Below are positions 48,431 to 59,453 of a DNA stretch of 64,000 nucleotides, in pieces. The position numbers and the translations under genes are program-made. Source of the stretch: Pogostemon cablin (lineage: Eukaryota > Streptophyta > Magnoliopsida > Lamiales > Lamiaceae); contig CM042966.1 of assembly GCA_023678885.1 (NCBI GenBank), forward strand, positions 22,086,028 to 22,150,027, read 5' to 3'. The notes below the pieces were generated by a model. The model was not told where the DNA came from, made no database searches, and saw only the letters and a list, made by a program, of their open reading frames with translations. How positions within the stretch are numbered: position 1 is the first letter of the stretch; each line of letters starts with the position of its first letter.

Positions 48431-50338
48431 CTAAGCTACTAAGTGCTTAGAACCCCATATAAAGTGTCTGATGATTCTTTCGACTCTGTTCAAGACTACT
48501 ACAGGTACGCTAACCATAGAAAGCCAGAAGGTTAGAATTCCATATACCCCTATTGCCACCACCTCCAACCGTCCAATAAATGACAGTAATTTGGATGACC
48601 ACTTAGATAAGTAATCTGTTACTGCTTTAACTAGGGGGTTTAAATGCTCTGCTGATTGCCTTTTACTGTTCACCATGATACCCAAGTACCTGATGGGAAG
48701 TTCTGCTAACGAGTAGGGGAGAGCTTCTGTGATTGTATTAAGGATTGTATTTGGAAGCCCAATTGTAAAGAGGCTAGATTTCTGCGTATTGACTCTAAGT
48801 CCTGAGGTTTCCTCCATGATACTAGTACTATCTTTACTGACTCAACAGATCTCATATCTCCGTGTGCTACAATTAGCAAATCAACCGCAAATGCAAGGTG
48901 GGTGATCTTATTTCACGCACAGAACTTAGAGTGGTACTTCAGGTTGCCATCCACGGTCTCTTTTTTGATCAGTCTATACATATACTCCATACAAATGACG
49001 AACAATAGAGATGGCATGGGATCTCCCTGTCTCAGTCCCCTTTTTCCTGAGAAAAAACCCTCGGGCTTACTGTTAATGATAAGGGAGTATGATGGAGTGG
49101 AGATACACTGTGTGACCCAGTTCACAAACATCGGTGGGAATTGTAGCTCCAACAGTAGGTTAGTAAGGAATTTCCAGTTCACAGTGTCATATGCTTTCTT
49201 GATGTCCACTTTCAGTGCTATCCTTGGAGATATATTCGTGGCTTTACAGCCATACCTCAGAAAGCTCCTGAGCTAACATGATACTATCCCTCATCTTTCT
49301 CCCCTTTACAAACCCTGATTGTGTTTCATCAATTATATCCGGGAGGCACTCTTTCAATCTGCTCACAATTATTTTGGAAATGATTTTGTGCACCGTATTG
49401 CAGCAAGATATTGGCCTAAAGTCCTCGACAGAAGGCTCAAATTTTTTTTGGGATAAGGGAGACAAAGGTGGCGTTCACCTATTTCAAAAGTTTGACGTGT
49501 CTGAAGAACTCATGAACTGCTTTAGTGACATCGGGTCCCACTATATCCCATGCATGAACGAAATTTACGTTGTTGCTTTCGGAGGCTTTACTTTTATTTT
49601 TTAATGTGTCATTTTAATTTATGTTTTTATGTTTTATTTAATGAAAAAAATAAATAATATATTTTTCCATTTTTTTCTTAAATTTATACAAAATATAATT
49701 ATTTATAATTTATTTTGGAAATTAAATAAATGATAAATTAAATAAAAATTAAATGAAATTGAAGTGGGTCCCCCCAAAAAACCTACTTTTTGGGTAGAGG
49801 GTTGGGGAGGAGTTTTGTTTTGGAGGTAGATGTTTTTTGTTTTTGAGATGACGCTGATGTGGCAACTAAAACTTTTAGGAGCTCGATAAATGTCGGCATC
49901 CGTGACTTGTTGGACAAGGCTTGTTGCTGCTCCCAGACTAAGGACGGGTCTCATTTCAACAATCTCCGTACTTACTATCCCATTTCCATCTCCCTCCTTA
50001 CCCAGCAAGTCTATATAGTAATTTAGGAGTTTGTCAACCATATCTGCTCTGCTCGTCGAGGGGCCATTTTCATTGTACACTGCTGTGATGAAATTCCTCT
50101 TGCTATTTCTTTTTATCATTGAATGGAAGTAATTGGTGTTCTTATCTTGGGTCCGGATGTACTTATTCTTCATCAGCTGCTGAATAAATGCAGATTCATA
50201 TCGCTCCAGAGTATTCACTTTCCCCATTTTCTGTTTCATCATCTCCCACATTCTTGCATCTTGGGTGACTGTCATGCATTCCAACTGGATTTTATCCAAC
50301 TCCATCCTAGCCCTTTTCAGTCTTTCTGATAGATACAT
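48431..50338 (-). pseudogene. LINE ORF2 reverse transcriptase, broken
   Basis: Landmarks in order on the minus strand: TQDKNTNYFH (about 50150), VEDFRPISCCNTVHKIISK and IIDETQSGFVKGRKMRD (49244-49465), DIKKAYDTVNWKFL and KRGLRQGDPMPSLLF (48913-49209), and LAFAVDLLIVA (48872-48897). The last is the usual FADD catalytic box with the first Asp changed to Val, so the enzyme would be inactive even without the frameshifts. 48431-48817 continues with the thumb-like KSSLFTIG and IRYLGIMV segment. A ~280-bp AT-rich insertion (49590-49870) interrupts the N-terminal part. Confidence 0.85.
49590..49870. other. AT-rich insertion in LINE reverse transcriptase
   Basis: LINE coding similarity stops at about 49580 (VHAWDIVGPDV, read leftwards) and resumes at about 49880 (QQVTDADI). 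The segment between is AT-rich with a GTGGGTCCCCCCAAAAAACC phrase and no coding signal. A few LINE codons seem to be missing, so this may be an insertion with deletion or a degraded MITE; I see no clear inverted repeat. Confidence 0.5.
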
Positions 50339-50539
50339 GAAGTGTTTCTTGTTAAGTATTCTGAGTTGAGGTTTTAAATCCTTGAGCTTCTGAGCCAGTA
50401 CATACTGCTTCGTCCCTCTGACCTGTTGTGTCCAGTGGCTCCCAACTAGTTGGATTAATTTTCATGCTCTAGCCACATATGTAGGAAACTAAAAGGTTTC
50501 ACTATGTTTGTATCCACAGAGATGAAAGAGGTGATTACA

Positions 50540-51195
50540 GGATAATGATCCGAGGTTGTTTCCTAGGGGAGATATTCTGTTTCCAGATGCCATCCATTGC
50601 TCCTCCATATCTAACAACTCATTATCCTATCCAATTTGCTCCAATAAGTACCATTTGACCATGTGTAAAAGCATCCCTTTGATGCTGCATCTTGAAAGCC
50701 GAGCACTGAGCAGGTGTTGGAAAATTCATGCATGTCTTGGTTTGCATTTGAATTGGATCTCTCATCTTGAGTAAGCGTAGTATTAAAGTCCCCAACAACC
50801 AACCATGGAAGCTGGTTTTGATGGAAATTATCTTCCAAATGTGCCCACAGTTTCCTTCTATCAATATGCGAGTTAGAGGCATAAACAAAGGAAATATGAA
50901 ACTTCATAGATGAAACGCGACATGTAGCCGTAGCAGCTACACTTTGTTCATGCATCACAACCTCCCCAGGGAAAATTCTACTATCATTTCAAATGACTAA
51001 GATCCTCCCTCATGGATCTAGGTTACAATTATGCACAAATGACCAACTTCCTAACTTCCTCTTAATAATTTTTTCGAGTTTGGCTTACCTCAGCCTCGTC
51101 TCGAAAAGAGCAGCCACTATAATGTCTCTATCTTGCACCAAACTAAACAACTGTTTGTGGGTTGTGGTGCCTCCTAACCTACGAACATTCTAAGA
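50540..51195 (-). pseudogene. LINE ORF2 endonuclease domain, broken
   Basis: On the minus strand the region contains VVGDFNTTLTQDER and CFYTWSNGTYWSKLDRIM, landmarks of the AP-endonuclease that nicks target DNA. The upstream half is interrupted by stops. It belongs to the same LINE as the downstream reverse transcriptase. Confidence 0.82.
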
Positions 51196-51203
51196 GAGTA
51201 AAC

Positions 51204-53293
51204 TCATGTGGACTGATCCTCCGATGATAGCAGATCATCGGATTCCGGTCGGAGCTTAGAGTTGTTCAAAGAGGGGTTCTCCTCCACCACTTCCTTACCT
51301 TTTCCTTTATTAATTGTAGCTGTTTTAGGTAGCTCACCTCCATTCCTGTTACCTCGGTGCCTCCGATCCTCAACATCTATAGTTGACATGTCTCTTGCTT
51401 AGGAGCACTCAGCGCCTCCCATGGCTCTCTTCTTCCTGTTGCGTTTCTTTCTGAAAATAGTAAACTGGTTGCTAGTCTCACCTGGGATGCAGTAAGGATC
51501 CTCGTCCCTCATAAGCAGGTTGCACGTCTCAAACGTGTGACCAAGAGAATTGCAGTGGGAGCAATATTTAGGAACGAAATCATACACAACCCTCTGATAA
51601 AAGGAACCCCATTCTGTTTCCACCGCAATTGTGTCTGGCAGTGGTTTTGCTGCATCTAGCTCAATCAGTACTCTGACAAATGAGATCCGGCCACGGGACG
51701 CCGTCACCTCATCCATTGCGAGTGGAACTCCAATAGCTGACGCCAATGAACTAAGGTGTTCGACAGTCTACCTTTCTAGGGGGAGAGAAGAGAACTTTAC
51801 CCACACGGGGACTTGCGAGATTCCTTCATGGCTAAATTGAAAATTTTGGGGGGGTCTCTTGATCATAAGGTACCTCCCATTTGCTCCATAAGGTCCTCCT
51901 CACAACACACGTTCCACATTTGCTTCATTTTGAAGTTTAAACACTATCCAGCCTGATTCATGGTGGTGAGGTACGACCTCCACATTCCATTGGCTCGTGA
52001 TTCCTATGAGGGCTCTATACCCAGGGTATCTTCCAGTGAAGTAACCCACAAGAGAGCAATTCCAGTCAGTAGCTAACCCATCACTCAACATCACGACACT
52101 GTCCCGAGCTACTGGAGGAACATATTGTAGGTTAGGGATGGGGGGAGTCGACGATTATGGATGATAGGATGGTTTCTTTGAGAGGCATTTTGAGGTGGAG
52201 GAGGGGGTGGGGGAGGAGGGGGTGGAGGAGAAGATGCATGGGCAAGTGGAGAGACTACAAACGGAAGATGAGAAGTTTGATGCAGTGGCTGAGATGCCTA
52301 CATCTGTGGGGTAGCGTGGGCAGGTTGAGCACGATGGAGGGGGGGGGCTGGATATGTGAAGATTGGACGTGAGCCGGAAGAGGTGCAGAGAAGAAAATTG
52401 AGTGGGGGTTAACCATGTTCTGGAACCCTGCCATTTTGATGGGAGGGCAGGTTCCAAACATTAGAGGGGTTGTAGGGGAGAGGTGGCGGCCTTATTGGAC
52501 TGGCGGGGATCAGGAAAGAGAGGAGTGAGCAGACGAGGTGGTTGGGAAGAAGGGGGTGGAGGCTTGAAATTTTTCGAAAGTGATTTTGCTGGTCGAGGGC
52601 TTGGAGTTTGGGGGAGTGGAGGCCATATCTAATTGTGTAGTATTGGATGGGGATGAAGGTTTGTGCTGAAAGGGGCACTATATATGGAAACTGGCTTGGG
52701 GGTAAGATTGACGGGAGCAGTAACAAGGGGGGGGGGGGGTTTCAACAAATTCTCCTTAACAGTACAAAGTGGTACCTGGATATCCACAATGGCGGAGGAT
52801 TGAAACTTAGGGTTCAAATGTTGGGCAGTGAGATTAGGTTGAATAGTACAGATAGGTTATGAGCTACTTCTTCTGCATTTAATGCTCCTTCTTTATTTTC
52901 TATCACCTTTCCATCAACAACATGCACATTTGAAGACTTTTCCCTAGGATTTCGCCACCTACCCCTTTTACGAATCTCGAGGCGAGTTTTGAATTTGAAT
53001 TCCAATTTCCAGTGAGGATTTTTCGGTAGGCCTTCGGTGGGCATGGTTCTATACGGACGTATCTCCCTATCGTCAGTCTCGGGCTCTGTTGGTACATCCG
53101 AATGTTCATCAGGTTCTGCTGGTACTTCCAATGGTTCATCAGTCTCCAATGTTTCATCCTTGTTGCTCCCAGAATCACCAACACTTTCAATGCTTTCACA
53201 TACCATCTTACTCTTAGAGCTTGATCTCAGGACTCTAGTTGAGGACGTGATCGGTTTCGTTGCTCTCCTCGGCATTGGAGGCCCACTACTCAA
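51204..53293 (-). pseudogene. LINE ORF1 (gag-like), broken
   Basis: From right to left: an N-terminal acidic segment (52814-53293, starting MSSGPPMPRR); a proline-rich stretch in mixed frames (52160-52730); a DUF4283-like segment with LVGYFTGRYPGY (51900-52094); a CCHC zinc knuckle CSHCNSLGHTFETC (C-X2-C-X4-H-X4-C) within 51399-51746; and a basic/acidic tail (51204-51389). This order is common in plant LINE ORF1 proteins, which bind element RNA. Stops and frameshifts separate the pieces. A 12-base G run at about 52727 may be one source. Confidence 0.78.
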
Positions 53294-53390
53294 GTCAGCC
53301 TGCTGAATGTAGGGGATTGCCGACGGGTTAGCTAGAATTCACCGGAGATCCAGTTCCAACTAAGAAGAGGATGGAGAGAGCATTCTTAGA

Positions 53391-53712
53391 GAGAGCATTT
53401 TTTCTTTCAAAAATAAAGAGTCATATATTCATTTCAAAAGTGAATACAGGGTCGAGTCCTAGTTCTATGGAAGAAATTCAAATTTGAATAATCTAAGGCC
53501 GAGTCTAGTGTCTGTTTAAATTTATTGGGTCAAAGACCGATTCCCATATTAATTTCAAATTTAGGCATAGTGCATGAATGGTGAGAGACCGAGACCGAGT
53601 GAATTTTAAAAATAAATTAAAGTAAGGCCGAGTCCGAGTTAAAAAAGTATTTCTCTAAGACCGAGTCCAAAATGTGAGTGGCCGAGTCCGACTAATTGAC
53701 AACATACATGCC
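53391..53712. repeat. Irregular GGCCGAGTCC repeat tract
   Basis: Variants of (G/A)(G/A)(C/A)CGAGTCC or ACCGAG recur about eight times (53453, 53490, 53530, 53590, 53634, 53660, 53684 and neighbours), separated by 15-60 AT-rich bases. I recognise no gene or element. Confidence 0.55.
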
Positions 53713-54165
53713 ACTAAAAACATATTTCTTACAAATATTTAATTATATTAATTAATAATATGTATTTAATTAAGAAAACTCATTTATGTACTTGTTTTAT
53801 TATTTTTTTTATAATTTAGTATTTTTTGATATTAAATAAAAATATTTAAGATATACATTTTAGAGACACTTTCTTGTGAGATGAGTTTTTTGTGAGACGA
53901 CTATGATATGAGTCCACCAATTACTAAAATATGCTTATTATATAAGTAAAATATGTTATTTACTTTAATTCATCATTTATCATATAAAAAATTACTTTAA
54001 CCATCATTAAACATACTTTATCTATATAATAGACATACTTTAACACTTCTCACACACCATCCCACATATATTAAAATATATTTATTTTCTTTTTAGTCAG
54101 CGTGGTCTCCAAAACCAATAACAAAATTAAAAAAAAATTACCTCCTTAAAAGAATTGCACAATAT
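53713..54165. other. AT-rich DNA with partial TTGTGAGAC MITE
   Basis: At about 53868-54068 a TTTCTTGTGAGATGAG left end and a CACTTCTCACACACC right side resemble the MITE family of 11994-12262. No gene is seen. Confidence 0.5.
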
Positions 54166-54208
54166 GCTATCACTTCACGAATATTTACTTAATTTGATAA
54201 TGATTTAC
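54166..54208 (+). pseudogene. MLO copy 2 intron 12, left scrap
   Basis: About 40 bp (CTATCACTTCAC...TTAATTTGATAATGATTTAC) matches intron 12 of the intact MLO gene around 32941-32984 and 33187-33198, without the 195-bp MITE found there. Copia C begins at the next base. Confidence 0.7.
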
Positions 54209-54838
54209 TGTTGGATATTTTGTAATTTAAAATAATATCTTTTATTATAATTATTATGACACTTACACGTTTTTAAAACCTTTACGGTCACGTAACCGTA
54301 TTGTTTTTATGGCCCCATTGATCTTCATAACGACCCATAATTTTGAATTTATTATTTGGTTTAATGTTTTTTTGAAGATTGTCTCTATATATTGTAAAGG
54401 ACTCATGTTTTTGGAATATACATGTCCTCTCACATATACATATACATACCTGCATACTACCTAACATAAATACTTCCATACTATGTAAGACATATATTTA
54501 CATACTACAAATTATATAGTTTTACATACACAAATATATTATCTTTGAGTATTGAGTAAACACGTGGTTCGGGGTTCTCATGGCTGCATATGAGAGGACT
54601 CGGGTTATCAAATCTTGGGAGAAGAACGTGTTAATCTAGAATATCATACAAGTGCAGTGTGAGCTCTTCTCTAAAGATAGCGCTACGGTGTACTTTGACC
54701 CATGCTACTCTTAATCTCTTATTTTACGTTTAGTTGTATTTTTGTTGTTGAATCTGTTTTATCCTAAATTAACATCCGTACTGTTTGTTAGTTTGGTTGA
54801 CTTTGCTTAAATGTTGAGTTTGCTTAAAAATTTCCAAC
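54209..54838 (+). repeat. 5' LTR of Copia C
   Basis: About 630 bp, collinear with 57868-58480 with numerous substitutions and small indels. The expected primer site after it is not recognisable. Confidence 0.82.
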
Positions 54839-57420
54839 CATTTTTAGAGAAGAAACGTTTTATTAATTTAGGATTATTAATTTTGTGCCATAAATGAATT
54901 TTCTAAGATTTTGTCATATGATGAAATATTGTTTTTAAATGTTGTGTGTAATTTTCAAAAATTATAAAAGAAGGAAAAAATCTTGTTAGTGCTTTGTGAG
55001 AAAAATTCATTGAGTTGGGTTTTTTGTACAATAAAATTATTATTTTTAGATATAATCAATTTGCTTGTAAGATTTATGTTGGATCCTTCGAATGTTAAAT
55101 TTAGATCATAGTAAAAATGGATTGGTTTTGAAGTCAAAGTTACATTCTTGTAGTGATTTGAATTATATATTTGTTTTCCTTGTGAAATTCTTGAGAATTT
55201 TATCATGGTTCAAAATTAATTACTTTAGAAGAAAATAAAATTTCTCCATTTTGATAAGGGTGTAGAGGTTGCCTCAAATAAAATAGAGGGTGAAGATTAT
55301 TGTGAAATCTATATGTGCACAAGTGTAAATCTATCAGATTTATGTTTCCTATGATTTCAAGCATGATTGTTAATATTCTTATTTGGAGTTGTTATATATT
55401 ATCCAATAATAGTCACTGTATATGTTTTGTGAAAATTACATGTAATTAATGCAAAAATATAGTAATGAGTAGATTTTAAATGGTTAGGTTGATTTTGGGA
55501 TATTCTTAATAGTGTGGAAGAAGGTTGAAAATAGGAAGGAGCAATAGTTTATATTTGTGCAATGCATAAAATAAAATATAATTGATGAGAGACCAAAATG
55601 ATTATTCACTGCTTGGATAGTTGACTTTATTTTAAAGCTATTTATGGTTTAATTAGGGATAGTTTTTCATTGTTTAAATTTGTTTATTATTGGTTTTTAT
55701 GTGAAATATAAAATGGTTTAATCTGCAATATTGGTGGGTTGTTATTCTTGAATTATTTTTTTGGTCTTGCTTCATTTAATTGTCCAATTTATGCTTGCTA
55801 ATTCGTATGAATTATAATTGACTTTCATGTCTAGTCTAATTTTGAAAAGATTCCTTATAAAATTCTAATTAAACTAATATGAGTTCATGTGGTCGTGGAA
55901 AATAAAAATATATACTCTTTCATTTATTTTTTGAGTTTGGGGATGATTGGAAAAATAAATCTTATTCCATTAATAGTACTACAAATAAATTTTTGGTGAT
56001 TAATTCTGGAGTTTCTAAATTTTTTAATTATACTATTATTTAGTCTCGAGATATTTTCTTCTTTGAAAATATATTTGTATGAAAAATGCAATTTCTAATA
56101 TATTGATACTAATTGCAGTTTTACTAATTTCATTTTTCTTCTATGAGCCATAGAAAAAAAAGAAATAGAAAATTAAAAAAAAAAAAGTTTTGGTGATGAT
56201 TATCATATTTTCTTGCTTGGAGATTATCTTAAATTGTTTAATGATGTTATATTATCTATTGATGCTTCTTTTAAAAAGAGGTTGTTAGAGGTTTTGAAAA
56301 AAAAAAAAAAAGAAGTTTGGATTGATTTCGTTGACACCTAATAACATGTTTTAAAATTACAATTATTAAACGTTAGTTGTTATTGGTTTTGTTTATAAAT
56401 TAGATATACATAAAATGGGTATAGAAATTTTTTCCTTAAATGGAGATTTGAATAAAAATTGTTATTGGTTTTGTTTATAAATTAGATATACAAATGGGTA
56501 TAGAAATTTTTTCTCTAAATAGAGATTTGAATAAGAAAATGAGGAAAATAAAGTTTGTAAACTTGTTAAATCTTTTTGAAAGGTAAAAGTTTGATAATGT
56601 CATTATTTATTATTGTTGTGTATTATGTGATATATGTGTTTATATAAAAGTTATTGAAGATATTTGTGTCATCTTATGGACATGAATTTTTTTGGATAAT
56701 AATATTGATGACATTGAGAATTATTGTTTTCTCATTTAGAAATGAAAGTTGTTGGTCTTATAGATGTAATTTTTTGGGGACTAAATTCATTAAAAATGGT
56801 GACTCCATTTATTTGTCACAATCTCATCATATTGAAAATTTAATTATTTTGATGTTAGTGCGCATATGTTGTTGGTGGATTAGTGAGTTATATTTATATG
56901 AACTTGAGTGACTATTTAAATATTTTGAAAGAGACTATAAATTATGTTTTTAGTTAATTCACTGATTTTACTAATGTTTTATAAGATTTCAGTGAAGCAG
57001 AATCGTTGAATCAAATGAAACAAAGTCCACTTGTGGGTGGCTATGTGTGGAGGAGCAATACCGTGAAAGTCTACTAAATAAATTGTGATCTTTAGATGCC
57101 GCTTCTATGGAGGTTGGATGGATACAAAGTTTACTAAACGATATCCTCTGCTACCTAAGCCAATTCTCTCCATATCGTCACTTTGGGATAGTAAAGTGGC
57201 GATTGTTAGAGTTAAAAGCAAAAATCATAGTGAAAAAATGAAGGCATCTGACTATTAGAAATAAATTAATTAGACACTTAATTTCTTATGGTGTTGTTTA
57301 TTTGGATTTTGCTAGGTCTGAAAATAATTCAGTGGATCTACTAACCAAGAGATTGACGCGTCAACAAGTTTTATCTTATATAATCATGGAGGGAAATGAG
57401 ATTTGAGCCTATTAATTAAG
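54839..57420 (+). pseudogene. Copia C polyprotein remnant
   Basis: Most of this stretch is AT-rich with stops. Readable pieces come late: NGDSIYLSQSHHIENL (end of reverse transcriptase, about 56797-56845); LPKPILSISSLWDSKVAIVR and the following VKSKNHSEKMK (RNase H, about 57155-57245); and a tail reading ISYGVVYLDFA, then VDLLTKRLTRQQVLS (57285-57375). These are Copia RNase H landmarks in the right order. The frame is broken many times. A ~60-bp duplication sits at about 56394-56520. Confidence 0.75.
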
Positions 57421-57867
57421 TCACCATAGTGAAAACCCGTCTTCGGAGGTATGACGATCCCATGTACGAAGTTCAACGGGTAAAAACGAAACTGCAAAGG
57501 GGTGACTTGGAAGAGCACACATGATAACATTGAGGAAATATTTTCGGTCCCATTCCTATGGTGATAAAGGCTCTTCATGTGACATTTGAGGTTGAGTATA
57601 ACTTTTAATGAATCCAAAGACATATTTTTTTCGAGGTGATTGGTCACGAATCACCCTTGGAGAATTTATCTAAGTGAACATAGTGGTGGGGTCGCTACTG
57701 TGGGGGTGTGGGCTACTTCCTAAAATGTTCATGATACAAGATTACGTGCATGACCGTAAAATACACCACTGATAGAACCACCCGAAAGGTACCTACACCT
57801 ATTACACGGTATTATATGCTCAATTTATTTTTTATATATATTATTTATTTTAAATTATGTGGGGGAT
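57421..57867 (+). other. Copia C 3' untranslated region
   Basis: Sequence between the RNase H remnant and the 3' LTR, ending in the purine tract. The reverse frame 57384-57647 has no recognisable domain. Confidence 0.55.
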
Positions 57868-58480
57868 TGTTAGATATTTTATAATTTAAAATAATATCTT
57901 TTATTATAATTATTATGACACTTACTACACGTTTTTAAAACTTTAACGGTCACGTAACAATATTGTTTTTATGGCCCCATTAATCTTCATAACAACCCAT
58001 AATTTTGAATTTATTATTTGGTTTAATGTTTTTTGAAGGTTATCTCTATATACTGTAAAGGACTCATGTTTTTGGAATACACATGTCCTCTCACATATAC
58101 ATACATGCATACTACCTAATACACATACTTCCATACTATGTAAGACATATATTTACATACTACAAATTATATAGTTTTTATATACACAAATATATTATCT
58201 TTGAATATTGAGTAAACACGTGGTTCGGGGTTCTCATCACTGCCACGAGAGGACTCGAGTTGTCGAATCTTGAGAGAAGAACGTGTTAATTAAGAATATC
58301 ATACCAGTGCAGTGGGGGCATTTCTTCTCCAAAGATAGCGCTACAGCGTGCTTCGACCCAGGCTACTCTTAATCCCTTATTTTACGTTTAGTTGTATGTT
58401 TGTTGTTGAATCTGTTTTATCCTAAATTAACATCCCTACTGTTTGTTGGTTTGGTTGAGTTTGCTTAAATTTTTCCAACA
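57868..58480 (+). repeat. 3' LTR of Copia C
   Basis: 613 bp, starting TGTTAGATATTTT and ending TTTTCCAACA. It is followed directly by MLO intron 12 sequence. Confidence 0.84.
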
Positions 58481-58627
58481 TAAACTAAATTAAGATGAAA
58501 ATTGATACTTTCATAAAATTACCTCTTTTTTTTTTTAATTTTAAAGGGATATGATTAAGTGAATTTAGCCTAAATTTACTCAAAAATTAATTCAAAGAAT
58601 CTCTCTTATTTATTTATTTGCTTACAG
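58481..58627 (+). pseudogene. MLO copy 2 intron 12, right part, ending in acceptor
   Basis: This matches 33193-33335 of the intact gene, including GGATATGATTAAGTGAATTTA and the run AATCTCTCTTATTTATTTATT. It ends in GCTTACAG at 58620-58627. That octamer is the splice acceptor of intron 12 and is also the left target copy of the hAT element that begins at 58628. Confidence 0.85.
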
Positions 58628-59453
58628 TAGACATGCACAAATGAACCAGAACCGGGGTTCAAACCGGGGAACCACCGGTTTTAACCGGAACCGGAACCGG
58701 AAAAAAAGAAACCGAAACTGGTAGAACACGGTTCGGTTTCGGTTCCAGCCGCGCATGAATCGGAACAGCCGGTTCAAACTGCCGGTTCGTCGGTTCAAAC
58801 CGCCGGTTCGCCGGTTCACGGTTAAAACCGGCGGTTCATATATATATATTTTTTTTTTTTTTTTTTTTGGGGCGGAAATTTTTTAATTTTGAAAATTCAA
58901 ACGTGCGGCCGAGATCGTGTGACCGTTGAAGATCAACGGTTGAAATGGAGGGCGGAACCAGCGGTTCCGCCCGATTTTTATTTTATTTTTTAAAATTCAA
59001 GGATTGAGATTTTTTTTGTGTTTAAAATTTGAAATGGATGGATGAGATCACTTCCAATCCTCTATAAATACCCCCCAAGTGTGATCAATTTGGGCACACA
59101 ACATTCACATTCAATCTACTACTAGTCTACTACTACACTATCTTCTCTACACTACTTCTTCTTCTATTCCACATTCTTGATTGATTCTACATTTCTACTC
59201 AACTACTCAAGTTCTCAATCTCATCTCAACTCTCAAGTTTCTTTTTTTAGTTCATATATATCAAACTAAAAAAAAAAGTTGTAGTCTTTTATTTCAATTC
59301 TCTTATTATCACTTTCATTTCTATTCTTTCATTATCATTTTCTATTCTTTCCCACACATATACTACTAATTAGTATACTTCTACTTCCAGTCTCTTAGTT
59401 TTAGTTCATAAATCCTATATATTCATCCTTTAGTTTTTTCAATCTAAAAAAAA

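Larger units (their letters stand above)
47560..53390 (-). mobile_element. L1-type LINE, decayed, near full length
   Basis: Read right to left, the element has a gag-like ORF1 with a zinc knuckle and an ORF2 with endonuclease, reverse transcriptase and a C-terminal zinc-binding region, the plant L1 layout. All parts carry stops or frameshifts. A short AT-rich insertion sits in the reverse transcriptase. The 5' boundary is placed just upstream of the ORF1 start region (about 53390); the 3' boundary is uncertain. It occupies the gap between the left and right remains of MLO copy 2. Confidence 0.85.
54209..58480 (+). mobile_element. Copia LTR retrotransposon C, decayed
   Basis: Direct repeats at 54209-54838 and 57868-58480 begin TGTT(G/A)GATATTTT and end TTTCCAA(C)CA, giving LTRs of about 613-630 bp. 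A GTGGGGGAT purine tract precedes the 3' LTR. MLO intron 12 sequence lies on both sides (ending GATTTAC at left, starting TAAACTAAATT at right), which fits a TAAAC-type target with small later changes. The LTRs differ at many sites, so this is older than Copia B. The internal region has only short coding scraps. Confidence 0.85.

Noticed and set aside
47710..49604. Plus-strand frames over the LINE
   Set aside because: Antisense shadows of LINE ORF2, whose motifs are all on the minus strand.
58622..58819. Minus-strand frame with NRRTGGLNRRTG repeats
   Set aside because: Product of the GGTTC-rich subterminal repeats of the hAT element, not a protein.
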